DNA from: SB15 sp964639245
GTDB taxonomy: Bacteria; Chloroflexota; Anaerolineae; Aggregatilineales; J027
DNA length: 64,000 nt
Assembly (NCBI GenBank): GCA_964639245.1
Contig: CAZXCU010000009.1
Coordinates: 124,001-188,000 of the forward strand
Reading direction: 5' to 3'
Shown: piece after piece, positions 23,837-33,685 of the stretch
Layout of the letters: each line of letters opens with the position of its first letter
How positions within the stretch are numbered: the stretch's first letter is position 1
Notes under the pieces: generated by a model
Databases searched by the model: none
Told to the model about the DNA's origin: nothing
What the model saw: the letters and a program-made list of their open reading frames with translations, nothing else
Position numbers and translations under genes: made by a program

Positions 23837-25339
23837 ATGCGTGTCAATGAGCAATTATTAGCGGTGCGCGGGTTAACAAAAACATTTACCGCTACGCCTG
23901 CATTATCAGAAGTTGATTTCAATTTATATGCCGGAGAAGTCCACGCGGTACTCGGGGAAAATGGCGCGGGGAAATCTACGCTCATCAAATTGATCACCGG
24001 GGTGCATAAAAAAGACGCTGGCACTTTTCTTCTGGAAGGTCAAGAAATTGAACCCCGTAGCCCACGTCATGCCCAAGAATTGGGGATTAGCGCGGTCTAC
24101 CAAGAAATTAATCTCATCCCCACATTGTCGGTCGCCGAAAATATCTTTCTGGGCCGCCAACCCCGACGCTTTGGCCTTGTGAATATGCAAGCGGCGAACC
24201 GACGTGCGCGTGAGCTTTTGAAAGCCTTCAATGTCGATATTGATGTCACCCGTGACCTGTCGTCCTACTCGATTGCGCTTCAGCAAATTGTGGCGATTGT
24301 ACGCGGGGTCGATTTATCGGCAAAAATACTCATTCTGGATGAACCTACCTCCAGCCTAGACCGAAATGAAGTCCAAACGCTCTTTTCGGTTATCCGTTCT
24401 CTCAAAGAACGCGGTATTGGTATTTTGCTCATCACGCACTTTTTAGACCAGGTGTACGAAATTTCGGATCGTATCACGGTTTTGCGGAATGGACGCAAAG
24501 TGAGCGAACACAAAACCTCTGAACTGCCCCGGGTTAAGCTCATCTCCGAAATGTTAGGCAAAGAACTGCTCGAAGAAACACGCGGACAGGGAAAACAACC
24601 CAGTACCGAAGCCCAAGAAAAATTCCTCGAAGTAAAAGGGTTTGCCCGTCATGGCATGATGGAATCCTTTGACTTGGTGGTGAACAAAGGTGAAATTGTC
24701 GGTCTGGCCGGGTTGTTAGGTTCAGGACGCACCGAAATCGCCCACCTCATTTTTGGTATCGCCAAAAGCGAAAAAGGCGATGCCTATGTCAAAGGGAAAA
24801 AGGCTTATTTGACCTCTCCCCGGGCAGCGGTTCGTCACGGGTTTGCCCTTTGCCCCGAAGATCGCAAGGTAGAAGCCATTATTGCTGATCTCAGTGTGCG
24901 CGAAAATATCATCCTTGCCCTGCAAGCCAAGTTAGGGTGGTTTAACTCGCTCCCGCGTAAACGGCAAGAAGAACTCGCGCAAGAAATGATTGATGCGATG
25001 CACATTGTGACACCCAACCCGGAAGCACCCATTAAAGAACTTTCCGGCGGCAACCAGCAAAAAGTCATTCTGGCGCGATGGCTGGTCTCGAATCCTGAAT
25101 TTCTTATTCTGGATGAGCCAACACGCGGGATTGATGTCGGAGCGCACGCCGAAATTATCAGCATCATCAAGCGGCTTGCGAAAGAAGGCAAAGCCATGCT
25201 CATCATTTCATCCGAACTCGCCGAAGTGGTGGATTACAGTGACCGGGTGGCGATTCTGCGTGACCGTAAAAAATTAATGGAATTGGAAGGCGAGCAAATT
25301 AGTGAGAACACGATTATGCAAGCGATTGCCGAGAGGTAA
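23837..25339 (+). CDS. Sugar ABC transporter ATPase, two nucleotide-binding domains (YtfR-like)
   Basis: A 500-residue tandem ATPase of the ribose/galactose/arabinose importer class. Domain 1 has Walker A GENGAGKST, the LSSYSIALQQ signature region and Walker B ILILDEPTSSLD. Domain 2 has the degenerate Walker A GLLGSGRTE typical of this family, the signature LSGGNQQKV and Walker B LILDEPTRGIDVGA. It energises import by two permeases encoded next. The stop is 2 nt before the first permease start, so they are coupled. The fusion of two domains is normal for the family, and length is standard. Confidence 0.95.
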   Translation: MRVNEQLLAVRGLTKTFTATPALSEVDFNLYAGEVHAVLGENGAGKSTLIKLITGVHKKDAGTFLLEGQEIEPRSPRHAQELGISAVYQEINLIPTLSVAENIFLGRQPRRFGLVNMQAANRRARELLKAFNVDIDVTRDLSSYSIALQQIVAIVRGVDLSAKILILDEPTSSLDRNEVQTLFSVIRSLKERGIGILLITHFLDQVYEISDRITVLRNGRKVSEHKTSELPRVKLISEMLGKELLEETRGQGKQPSTEAQEKFLEVKGFARHGMMESFDLVVNKGEIVGLAGLLGSGRTEIAHLIFGIAKSEKGDAYVKGKKAYLTSPRAAVRHGFALCPEDRKVEAIIADLSVRENIILALQAKLGWFNSLPRKRQEELAQEMIDAMHIVTPNPEAPIKELSGGNQQKVILARWLVSNPEFLILDEPTRGIDVGAHAEIISIIKRLAKEGKAMLIISSELAEVVDYSDRVAILRDRKKLMELEGEQISENTIMQAIAER

Positions 25340-25341
25340 AC

Positions 25342-26409
25342 ATGGGTAATCAACGAACAGGGCTTTTGGGGGCTAAACTGCCTTTTTTCAAACTCAATAA
25401 TCTCTTCGGGAACAATCCCAGAGCCTTATGGACAATCTTGGCGTTAATTATTATTCTCATTGCGAATCGGATCATTTCGCCAAATTTCTTTTCCATTCGC
25501 CTTGTCAATGGGCGTTTAATTGGCAGCCTCATCAATATTATGGATGGCTCTGCCCCCATTATGCTGCTTGCGATAGGCATGACCCTTGTCATTGCCACCA
25601 AGGGCGTGGATCTTTCGGTGGGCGCAGTCATGGCAATTTGTGCGGCGGTGGCAGTGGTACTCATCAAACGGCGCGAAGATGGCGATAACAGCATTCTCTA
25701 TAGTCCCGCCTTTGTGATTTTGATTGCCATTGGCGCAGGCGCATTGTGTGGCCTGTGGAATGGTATTTTGGTTGCGCTGCTGGACATCCAACCCATCATT
25801 GCCACGCTTATTTTGATGGTTGCAGGACGCGGCATTGCCCAGATGATTACGGATGGTCAATCGCCAACCTTTACCAATGAACCCTTAGCCTTTGTCGGGC
25901 GCGGGGTGATTGTGGGTGTCCCCTTCCCCATCTATCTTTCGCTGGCGGTTTTTGCTGCCATCTATTTTTTGGTGCGCTGGACATCCCTGGGTCTTTTTAT
26001 TGAATCGGTGGGGATTAATTCGCGTGCCAGCTACTACAGCGGCATCAATGCCACACTGGTCAAAATATTTGTCTATATGCTTTCCGGCGTATGTGCTGCC
26101 ATTGCAGGTCTCATTGTCGCCGGAGAAGTGAAATCTGCTGACCCGCATACCGCCGGACAATGGTCAGAACTGGATGCCATTGTTGCCGTGGTGATTGGTG
26201 GAACAACCCTCAACGGTGGGCGCTTCCATCTCTGGCTGACCGTCATCGGTGTCTTGATTATTCAAAGTTTGCTCGCGGGGCTGTACGTGAGCGAACTCCA
26301 CCCCACGGCGAACCTTGTGGTCAAAGCCATTGTAATTTTGCTGGTCTTGCTGCTTCAGTCCGAAGATTTTAGAAAATTCATCACACATCCCTTGAGGAAA
26401 AAAGCATGA
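25342..26409 (+). CDS. Sugar ABC transporter permease (YtfT-like)
   Basis: A 355-residue BPD_transp_2 family permease with about eight to nine membrane helices. The conserved segments are MLLAIGMTLVIATKGVDLSVGAVMA and AIVAVVIGGTTLNGG. It is one of two non-identical permeases, as in Escherichia coli YtfT/YjfF, suggesting a heterodimeric channel. Relative to typical family members it has an extra ~35-residue N-terminal stretch before the first helix. It overlaps the next permease start by 4 nt (ATGA). Confidence 0.92.
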   Translation: MGNQRTGLLGAKLPFFKLNNLFGNNPRALWTILALIIILIANRIISPNFFSIRLVNGRLIGSLINIMDGSAPIMLLAIGMTLVIATKGVDLSVGAVMAICAAVAVVLIKRREDGDNSILYSPAFVILIAIGAGALCGLWNGILVALLDIQPIIATLILMVAGRGIAQMITDGQSPTFTNEPLAFVGRGVIVGVPFPIYLSLAVFAAIYFLVRWTSLGLFIESVGINSRASYYSGINATLVKIFVYMLSGVCAAIAGLIVAGEVKSADPHTAGQWSELDAIVAVVIGGTTLNGGRFHLWLTVIGVLIIQSLLAGLYVSELHPTANLVVKAIVILLVLLLQSEDFRKFITHPLRKKA

Positions 26410-27389
26410 AATCTCGATTTTTACCCCTCATTGTGACGTTCATCGTCTTTCTTGCCCTTTATGCGTTTTGTTATTCCCGCTTTTCCAGTTTTGGCACGAT
26501 GCGGGTGGTCTGCAATTTACTCCGCGACAATGCACATGTCGGAATTGCAGCTATCGGGATGACCTTCGTTATTCTTTCCGGTGGCATTGACCTTTCGGTG
26601 GGTTCGGTCATCGGGTTTACAGGTGTGTTTTGCGCCTTGATGATTGACCGGGAAGGCTATCATCCATTGGTTGTGTTTGCGATGGTGCTGGCGCTCGGAA
26701 CAACCTTTGGTGCGGTCATGGGGGTCATCATTCACCAGTTCAAAATACCAGCCTTCATAGTCACCCTCTCCGGGATGTTTTTGGCAAGGGGGATGGCTTA
26801 TGTCCTCACCACTGAATCCATCCGCATCACCCATCCTTTTTATATTCGTGTCTCCAAGCTGGTGTACATCTTCCCCGACAAAGGCCGTTTTACCTTTGCG
26901 GCAGGCGCGTTTTTAGCGGTGCTGGTGCTGGCCTTTTTCATCGCCCATTTCACCCGTTTCGGACGGAATGTGTACGCGGTTGGTGGGAATGAAAATGCTG
27001 CCCTGCTATTAGGGGTTCCGGTAGGACGTACCATCATCAGCGTGTATGCGTTGAGCAGTTTTCTCGCCACATTCGCGGGGATTGTCCTTTCTTTGTCCAA
27101 ACGTTCCGGCGATTCAACCATTGCCATCGGGCTTGAGCTAGATGCGATTGCAGCGGTGGTGATTGGTGGCACGCTGCTCACAGGTGGGGTTGGCTACGTC
27201 ATTGGCACGTTCATAGGGGTACTGGTGCCGGGGGTCATTCAAATTTACCTGATTTTAGACGGTCAGTTGACCCCTTGGTGGATCAAAATTGTCATTGGCG
27301 GCCTGCTCCTCCTTTTTATTGCGCTGCAAAAATTCCTTAGCACCCAGCAGAACTTCTTTGGTCTAAGGCAGCAATTTGAGACCAGCTAA
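26406..27389 (+). CDS. Sugar ABC transporter permease (YjfF-like)
   Basis: A 327-residue BPD_transp_2 permease. The family motif IAAIGMTFVILSGGIDLSVGSVIG and the late DAIAAVVIGGTLLTGGVG are present. It starts inside the stop codon of the preceding permease, so the two should be made in equal amounts. With the binding protein and the tandem ATPase this completes a furanose-type sugar importer. Confidence 0.92.
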   Translation: MKSRFLPLIVTFIVFLALYAFCYSRFSSFGTMRVVCNLLRDNAHVGIAAIGMTFVILSGGIDLSVGSVIGFTGVFCALMIDREGYHPLVVFAMVLALGTTFGAVMGVIIHQFKIPAFIVTLSGMFLARGMAYVLTTESIRITHPFYIRVSKLVYIFPDKGRFTFAAGAFLAVLVLAFFIAHFTRFGRNVYAVGGNENAALLLGVPVGRTIISVYALSSFLATFAGIVLSLSKRSGDSTIAIGLELDAIAAVVIGGTLLTGGVGYVIGTFIGVLVPGVIQIYLILDGQLTPWWIKIVIGGLLLLFIALQKFLSTQQNFFGLRQQFETS

Positions 27390-27434
27390 CCTGAGCTGAC
27401 TTTCCAAATAATTTTTATGAGGGACACGAACACA

Positions 27435-29111
27435 ATGTATACGATTGGGATTGATTTTGGCACGCTTTCAGGCCGTGCGCTTCTGGTGGATGTGCGAGAT
27501 GGCAGCGAAATTGCCACCGCCGTTTACGACTATCCGCACGGGGTGATGGATCAAAAGCTGCCTTCTGGAAAGTTGCTCCCGCCAGAATGGGCGCTGCAAC
27601 ATCCACAGGATTATTTAGAAGTGGTATACCATACTGTTCCGGCAGTGCTACGCGAAAGCGGCATTGATCCGCAGCAGGTGGTCGGGCTGGCAACCGATTT
27701 TACAGCGAGTTCCCCCATGCCTGTAAAGCGGGATGGAACACCCCTTTGTTTTCTGCCTGACTATCAGCATGAACCCCACGCCTATGTGAAACTCTGGAAA
27801 CATCACGCCAGCCAGCCACAGGCGGACAAAATTAACCAGATTGCCAAAGAACGCGGCGAAACATGGCTGTATCGCTGCGGCGGGAAATATTCCTCCGAAT
27901 GGTTTTTTAGCAAGCTGCTCCAGATTTTGGAAGAAAATCCGGCGGTTTACGAAGCGGTTGACTGCTTTGTTGAAAGTGCCGATTGGATTATCTGGCAGTT
28001 GACCGGACAACTTGCCCGCAATACCTGTACAGCCGGCTACAAAATGCTGTTTCAAGATGGGCAATATCCTTCTGAGGACTACTTTGCCGCTTTGAATCCC
28101 CAGATGCGGCACGTCATTGAGGAAAAAGTCTGGGGTAGCTTCGCGCCGTTGGGGTCAAAAGTAGGCGGGTTACGGCCTGAAATTGCTGAAAAAATCGGGC
28201 TGCCAGCCGGAATTGCGGTTGCAGCAGGCAATGTAGACGCGCATGTCACCGCCCCCGCTACCCGAGCCACCCAAGCGGGTACCATGGTCATGATTATGGG
28301 GACATCAACCTGCCATGTCATGTCCGGCGATAGTTTTCAGGTGGTTGAGGGCATGTGCGGCGTGGTGGATGGCGGCATCGTGGATGGGTTGTATGGCTAC
28401 GAGGCCGGTCAATCCGGTGTGGGCGATATTTTCGCGTGGTTTGTTGACCATGCAGTTCCGCCTGAATATCACGCCGCCGCACAGCAGGCAGGTTTAAATT
28501 TGCATGTGTATCTGGAAGCCGAAGCCGCCAAACAAAAACCGGGCGAACATGGCCTTGTGGCGCTGGATTGGTGGAATGGCAATCGCTCCACCCTCGTGGA
28601 TACGGAGTTGAGTGGGCTGCTGCTGGGCATGACCCTGGCAACCCGCGCTCCTGATATTTACCGCGCATTAATCGAATCGACGGCCTATGGGACTCGTGAA
28701 ATCATTGAAGCCTTTGAATCACAGGGCATCATGGTCAAGGCACTGGTGGCGGCAGGGGGGTTGCCAGATAAAAACGCGCTGCTTGTCCAGATTTACGCCG
28801 ATGTAACAGGTCGACCTATCCATATCGCGGGTTCAGCCCAAGCCCCTGCCCTTGGTTCCGCGATTCATGCGGCGGTAGCGGCGGGAGTGTACCCTGATAT
28901 TCATCTTGCGGCTGAATCAATGGGCAAGCTCAAAGCAGAACCTGTCCTCCCGATTCCTGAGCATAAAGCCGTTTATGACCAGCTCTATGCGGAATACAAA
29001 AAACTTTATGACACTTTCGGACGCGGGGCGAATCCCGCCATGAAACGGCTCAAACATATCCGTAATGCGGTAAAAGAAGGGAACGAACATGCTGTTGGAC
29101 AACCTGCGTGA
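27435..29111 (+). CDS. araB: Ribulokinase
   Basis: A 558-residue FGGY-family kinase. The N-terminal phosphate loop is MYTIGIDFGTLSGRALLVDV. GLATDFTASSPMPV, a CGGKYSSEWFFSKLLQI segment and the C-terminal VAAGGLPDKNALLVQIYADVTGRPI motif are those of Bacillus-type L-ribulokinase. It phosphorylates L-ribulose to L-ribulose 5-phosphate with ATP. ATG at 27435 is chosen because the fold starts there; GAGG is about 12 nt upstream and another ATG six codons earlier is possible. The 3' end overlaps araD by 23 nt. Confidence 0.93.
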   Translation: MYTIGIDFGTLSGRALLVDVRDGSEIATAVYDYPHGVMDQKLPSGKLLPPEWALQHPQDYLEVVYHTVPAVLRESGIDPQQVVGLATDFTASSPMPVKRDGTPLCFLPDYQHEPHAYVKLWKHHASQPQADKINQIAKERGETWLYRCGGKYSSEWFFSKLLQILEENPAVYEAVDCFVESADWIIWQLTGQLARNTCTAGYKMLFQDGQYPSEDYFAALNPQMRHVIEEKVWGSFAPLGSKVGGLRPEIAEKIGLPAGIAVAAGNVDAHVTAPATRATQAGTMVMIMGTSTCHVMSGDSFQVVEGMCGVVDGGIVDGLYGYEAGQSGVGDIFAWFVDHAVPPEYHAAAQQAGLNLHVYLEAEAAKQKPGEHGLVALDWWNGNRSTLVDTELSGLLLGMTLATRAPDIYRALIESTAYGTREIIEAFESQGIMVKALVAAGGLPDKNALLVQIYADVTGRPIHIAGSAQAPALGSAIHAAVAAGVYPDIHLAAESMGKLKAEPVLPIPEHKAVYDQLYAEYKKLYDTFGRGANPAMKRLKHIRNAVKEGNEHAVGQPA

Positions 29112-29739
29112 GCGCGTTTGCGCCCTTCATGCGGAACTCCCCAAAAATCATTTAGTGGCGTGGACGAGTGGCAACATCAGCGCCCGTGACCATGAAACAG
29201 GCTTAATTGTCATTAAACCTAGCGGGATAACTTTTGAGAAGTTAACCCCGCAGAATATGGTCGTGGTAGATATAAACGGTCAAGTTGTAGAGGGGGACTA
29301 TAAACCATCCTCAGACACGGCTTCTCATTGTTATATCTATCGGCATTTACCGGAAATTTATGGAATTACCCACACCCATTCGCGCTATGCAACCGCCTTT
29401 GCCGTTACCGGGCAAGCGATTCCCTGTCTCACCACCGCCATGGGTGATGAATTTGGTGGTTCCATTCCCTGTGGTGGCTTTGCGCTCATCGGGGGGGAAC
29501 AAATTGGTCAGGTGGTGGTAGAAACCCTGCGGGGAAGCCGCAGCCCGGCCTGCCTGCTGCAAAATCACGGCGTTTTCACCGTAGGGGCCTCCCCGGATGC
29601 GGCGGTCAAAGCAGCGGTGATGACCGAAGATAATGCGGCGATTGCGTGGACATCCATGCAGCTTGGCACCCCCATCCCGATTGCCACCGAGGATATAGAT
29701 AAACTTTACCAACGCTATCAACACGAATACGGACAATAG
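29089..29739 (+). CDS. araD: L-ribulose-5-phosphate 4-epimerase
   Basis: A 216-residue class II aldolase/epimerase-family protein. It has SGNISARD near the N-terminus, IKPSG, SSDTASH, and the zinc-binding HTHSRYATAFA. A later LLQNHGVFTVG provides the third histidine. It converts L-ribulose 5-phosphate to D-xylulose 5-phosphate, which enters the pentose phosphate pathway. It overlaps the end of araB and precedes araA by 24 nt, so translation is coupled. Confidence 0.93.
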   Translation: MLLDNLRERVCALHAELPKNHLVAWTSGNISARDHETGLIVIKPSGITFEKLTPQNMVVVDINGQVVEGDYKPSSDTASHCYIYRHLPEIYGITHTHSRYATAFAVTGQAIPCLTTAMGDEFGGSIPCGGFALIGGEQIGQVVVETLRGSRSPACLLQNHGVFTVGASPDAAVKAAVMTEDNAAIAWTSMQLGTPIPIATEDIDKLYQRYQHEYGQ

Positions 29740-29763
29740 AACGTTTTTGAAAGGTCTCCTTTG

Positions 29764-31263
29764 ATGATAACGCTTAATAACTATGAGGTTTGGTTTCTGA
29801 CGGGAAGTCAGCATCTTTATGGCGCACAGGCGATTGAGCAAGTGGCACGTCATTCAGAAGAAATTGTGTATACGCTGGATAATGCGGCGGTGATTCCTAC
29901 AAAAATTGTATGCAAACCCGTTTTGACCACGCCCGAAGAAATCCTCTCAATTTGCTTAGCAGCAAATGCCGCGCCACACTGTGTCGGGGTCATCGTATGG
30001 ATGCACACCTTCTCCCCTGCCAAAAATTGGATTGCGGGTCTAGCTGCACTCAAGAAACCCCTTGCCCATCTCCATACCCAATATAATCAGGACATTCCGT
30101 GGGCAGATATTGATATGGATTTTATGAATCTGAATCAAGCCGCCCATGGGGATCGAGAATTTGGCTTTATTGCTACGCGGATGCGCCTGAATCGCAAAGT
30201 CATTGCCGGATACTGGCAAGACCCACAGGTGCAAAATGAAATCGCAGTTTGGACACGGGCTGCCTGTGCATGGCATGATACGCAGGGTCTCAAAGTTGCC
30301 CGTTTTGGCGATAACATGCGTTCAGTTGCGGTCACAGAAGGCGATAAAGTTGAAGCGCAAATGCAATTTGGCTATCAAGTTTATGGCTATGGCATTGGCG
30401 ATCTTGTTGCGCTGATGCAGCAGGTGACGGAATCTGAAGTAGCGGCGCTGGTCAAAGACTACGAAGCACAGTATGAAATTGCCGCCGATTTGCGGAGTGG
30501 TGGGCAACGACACGCCGCAATTCAAGAAGCAGCGCGTATTGAACTTGGAATGCGGAGATTTTTAGAATCAGGCGGGTTCAAAGCCTTCACCACCACCTTT
30601 GAAGATTTATACGGATTGCCACAACTCCCCGGTTTGGCGGTTCAGCGCTTGATGGCGGATGGGTACGGGTTCGGGGCCGAAGGGGATTGGAAAACCGCTG
30701 CCCTGCTCCGCGCCATGAAAGTGATGAGTGAAGGTTTAGAGGGCGGAACTTCCTTCATGGAGGACTACACCTATCACCTCAACCCCGCAGGCATGAAAGT
30801 ATTGGGCGCACATATGCTGGAAGTTTGCCCGACTATCGCCGCCGGAACCCCCCGCTTAGAAGTCCATCCCCTTTCGATTGGGGGCAAGGCTGACCCGGCT
30901 CGCTTGGTTTTTGATACCCGTCCCGGAGCAGCGCTAAATGCCTCGATTATTGATATGGGCAATCGTTTTCGGATGGTCGTCAACGAAGTGGATGTTGTAC
31001 CATCGGATGCCCCCCTCCCTAAATTACCGGTGGCTCGCGCACTCTGGGTTCCACAACCCGATTTAAAGGTTGCCACCACCGCATGGATTTATGCAGGCGG
31101 AGCGCATCATACCGGCTTTAGTCAGGCCCTTACGAGCAGCCATCTTGCCGACTTTGCAGAAATGGCTGGCATCGAATTTGTCTTGATTGATCAACATACC
31201 CGTCTTGGGCAATTCAAGAAAGAATTACAGTGGAGTGAGGTGAGTTTCGCCTTTACCTTATAG
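29764..31263 (+). CDS. araA: L-arabinose isomerase
   Basis: A 499-residue protein beginning YEVWFLTGSQHLYG, the standard AraA N-terminus. WMHTFSPAKNWI, DIDMDFMNLNQAAHG and EGDWKTAALLRAMK are family signatures, and glutamate and histidine residues (GTSFMEDYTYHL, EVCPTI) form the manganese site. It isomerises L-arabinose to L-ribulose, the first step of the pathway encoded here. AAAGG lies upstream of the ATG, and a TTG one codon earlier is ignored. It is the last gene of the transporter-araBDA operon. Confidence 0.95.
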   Translation: MITLNNYEVWFLTGSQHLYGAQAIEQVARHSEEIVYTLDNAAVIPTKIVCKPVLTTPEEILSICLAANAAPHCVGVIVWMHTFSPAKNWIAGLAALKKPLAHLHTQYNQDIPWADIDMDFMNLNQAAHGDREFGFIATRMRLNRKVIAGYWQDPQVQNEIAVWTRAACAWHDTQGLKVARFGDNMRSVAVTEGDKVEAQMQFGYQVYGYGIGDLVALMQQVTESEVAALVKDYEAQYEIAADLRSGGQRHAAIQEAARIELGMRRFLESGGFKAFTTTFEDLYGLPQLPGLAVQRLMADGYGFGAEGDWKTAALLRAMKVMSEGLEGGTSFMEDYTYHLNPAGMKVLGAHMLEVCPTIAAGTPRLEVHPLSIGGKADPARLVFDTRPGAALNASIIDMGNRFRMVVNEVDVVPSDAPLPKLPVARALWVPQPDLKVATTAWIYAGGAHHTGFSQALTSSHLADFAEMAGIEFVLIDQHTRLGQFKKELQWSEVSFAFTL

Positions 31264-31306
31264 TAGGTTCGAGGTTTTTTAAAAAACACGGACGCAGTAG
31301 GTTATC

Positions 31307-31380
31307 ATGGAGAAAGCAAGGCGATTGCTCATACACTTTTCGCTTATGTGGAAGGTGTGGCATTGTTTTGCTTTCTCCAT
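31307..31380. repeat. Short inverted-repeat element (13-bp perfect arms)
   Basis: ATGGAGAAAGCAA (31307-31319) is perfectly repeated in inverse at 31368-31380, enclosing 48 nt. It lies between araA and a convergent gene. It could fold as a long hairpin terminating or protecting the operon transcript, or be a very short MITE. No clear target duplication is visible. Confidence 0.55.
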
Positions 31381-31444
31381 AAGAGCGTACCAGAGGAATA
31401 TCAGCCAATAAAGCTCAATAAACCCGCCCTCGCCGTGATACCCC

Positions 31445-32974
31445 TTACTCTTCCGGGCGCTCCATTGTGCGGGCAATCACGGGCAAAATCTCACGGTAGG
31501 CGCTGAGTTCCCCGCCCGGCGCACCACAAAACATGACCACCACCCCATTTTCAATCGGAATCAGGTAGCCTACCGTTTCAATTTCCGGGTTGACCGCCTC
31601 CCACTGAATCAGCGTTTTCCCGTCCATGTCAATTTCAACGGGGTCACTAAAATCAAAGTCCAATTCGCCAAAAATGGTGCTGATGACCGCCTCTGCCACT
31701 TTCAACGGCTCGGTTTTGACATCAATTCCCTGTGCAGCGATGAAATCGTTATTGAGCAGCAAAATTTGTAATTCACCGGAGGCAGGCGGGGCAACCACAA
31801 TCGCCCTGTCCAGCGCATCGGGGGAATTGGCAATATACGCCGTGCCTTCGACAGTTTCCGCCACCGCCCACCCCGCCGGCAGTTGAAATTGGAGCGTTTC
31901 GGCGCTCAAGAGAACTGTTTGTTCAAGCGGTGTGTCGGCGCTGATGGCGGGAATTTCTACTACTTCCACCACCACATCAAATTGTAAACTGGCGAGTATC
32001 CCTTCAAAGGTGGGTTCATATTGAATCAGTTCGACCATCGGCCCGGCAAACAGCATCATGCCAATACCCTTGTCCGTTTCAATCATATAGATATACGCTT
32101 CAAGGTCGGTGCTGTTGATTCCGGCGGTGACATAGGCGCTGCGGGTACTGATGGTGATGGGAATGGCTTCTTCAAAAATGATGTCCTGTGAAAAAATCGT
32201 CGGGATTTGCACAGCCACCTCCAGCAGCGACGCATCGGACGGAAAACCCAGCGTGTTGGTCAAAAATTCGGGGGGATACACCGTCGCCTGCATGACTCCC
32301 GACGTTCCCACATACGACCCCGCCGCCGCTTCACTGTTCGCCACAAAATACGTTCCCGGTTCAGCAGACTCCGCCACGATCCAGCCCGCCGGATAATTAA
32401 ATTGGAGTGAGCCATCCGGCGCGGTAAATGTCTGAACAAGCGGTTGCATGGCGGCGTTGCTGTTTAAGGCACTCCCCATCATCGCCAGCAAATTCGCGTC
32501 AAGTTGTGTTTGTTCTTCGCCGAACGTGTCCACCATCAACAACGCGACTCCGTTGCCTGTGTTAAACGCCACCGCCAAGCGCTGCCCATAGTCGGTGGGC
32601 GCTGTCGCTTGAATCGCCTCCGTCAGCGGATAATCCACCGCGTCGGCATAGTCGCCATCCAACAGCACAAGGGCTAACACATCAGGCGGTTCGGCCTGAA
32701 CCTTGATGCCATTAAAACGGGCAAGATAGGCGGGTGTAAAAATTGTCCCCAAGACATCCCCACTGACCTGCACCCCGTTTTCCATTGCGCTTTCGTTGGT
32801 GGCAAACGAAATCCGTCCCGCCACACTTTCTAAAATCAGCCATTCGGCGGGGTAATCGAAAGAAAACAAGCCATCCTTAGAGGAATACGTAAGGGTGGAC
32901 TCCTCCGATTGACCCGCCACCCGGGATACCAGCAGCACAAGGAGCGTTATCAGCACAAGGGATTTTTTAGTCAT
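31445..32974 (-). CDS. Secreted protein with three tandem PEGW-type modules
   Basis: A 509-residue protein with a signal peptide (SLVLITLLVLLVSRVAGQ). Three modules repeat at roughly 150-residue spacing, each opening with a strand and a [PS]A[EG]W motif: FSFDYPAEWLILES, LQFNYPAGWIVAES and LQFQLPAGWAVAET. Each is followed by a short [FY][FVI]AN[ES] strand. The layout loosely recalls PsbP-like or DUF1795-type folds, but I do not assign one. A single copy of the same module begins the propeller protein at 14165-15589. It lies on the opposite strand to the ara operon. The function is unknown. Confidence 0.7.
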   Translation of the reverse strand: MTKKSLVLITLLVLLVSRVAGQSEESTLTYSSKDGLFSFDYPAEWLILESVAGRISFATNESAMENGVQVSGDVLGTIFTPAYLARFNGIKVQAEPPDVLALVLLDGDYADAVDYPLTEAIQATAPTDYGQRLAVAFNTGNGVALLMVDTFGEEQTQLDANLLAMMGSALNSNAAMQPLVQTFTAPDGSLQFNYPAGWIVAESAEPGTYFVANSEAAAGSYVGTSGVMQATVYPPEFLTNTLGFPSDASLLEVAVQIPTIFSQDIIFEEAIPITISTRSAYVTAGINSTDLEAYIYMIETDKGIGMMLFAGPMVELIQYEPTFEGILASLQFDVVVEVVEIPAISADTPLEQTVLLSAETLQFQLPAGWAVAETVEGTAYIANSPDALDRAIVVAPPASGELQILLLNNDFIAAQGIDVKTEPLKVAEAVISTIFGELDFDFSDPVEIDMDGKTLIQWEAVNPEIETVGYLIPIENGVVVMFCGAPGGELSAYREILPVIARTMERPEE

Positions 32975-33069
32975 GGGTTTCCTGCATCTTTCTGCATCAG
33001 CAAAACAATCATAAGGCAGAATAACCTCGCAGGCTATGTTATAATTTTGTCAGAGGAGGAGGCAAAAAG

Positions 33070-33615
33070 ATGCTTGCACCCGCAAAAATCATGACCGTCG
33101 AAGCATTTGATACGCTGGCTGAACAGTCCGACGAACGGCTCGAATTGATTGGAGGGGAGATTGTCACCTTGCCGAACAATGCGTATTCATCAGAGATAGC
33201 TTATAACATTGGTTTTCTGATTAAATTGTACCTGTACCAAAACAAGCTCAAAGGTCATGTCACCGGAGAAGGCGGCGGCTATCAAGTGCAAGGGGAACGG
33301 TATGCCCCGGATGTCGCGTATCTGTCCGCCGATAAACAGCCGGAACTGGATAAAAAAGGCTATAACTCGGTTGCGCCGGAACTCGCGGTGGAAGTCATCT
33401 CCCCTTCGGATAAGGAAAAAAATTTACGCATTAAATTAAATAACTACCTCTTGGCGGGAACAACCGTCTGGGTGGTGGACACCGATGCCAAAACCGTTGA
33501 GGTGTATACGCCCAATCAAGCGCCGCAAATTGTGCGGGCAGATGGCACGCTGACAGGCGGAAATTTTTTACCCGGCTTCACCCTCGCTGTGAAAGAGATT
33601 TTCACACAGGAGTAA
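33070..33615 (+). CDS. Uma2-family putative restriction endonuclease
   Basis: A 181-residue Uma2 protein. YAPDVAYLS gives the catalytic aspartate region, LAVEVISPSDKEKNLRIK the glutamate strand, and TTVWVVDTDAKTVEVYTP the closing strands. The upstream region has TATAAT near 33039 and GAGGAGG before the ATG, so it has its own promoter. It is only distantly similar to the copy at 6239-6871. The nuclease role is predicted by family; these genes are commonly scattered and multicopy. Confidence 0.85.
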   Translation: MLAPAKIMTVEAFDTLAEQSDERLELIGGEIVTLPNNAYSSEIAYNIGFLIKLYLYQNKLKGHVTGEGGGYQVQGERYAPDVAYLSADKQPELDKKGYNSVAPELAVEVISPSDKEKNLRIKLNNYLLAGTTVWVVDTDAKTVEVYTPNQAPQIVRADGTLTGGNFLPGFTLAVKEIFTQE

Positions 33616-33685
33616 AAAATCACGAGCGCGGCGGGTAAAAATCGCCCCACCGCAAACAATGGCCTGTGTGTTACACTAGGCCGCT

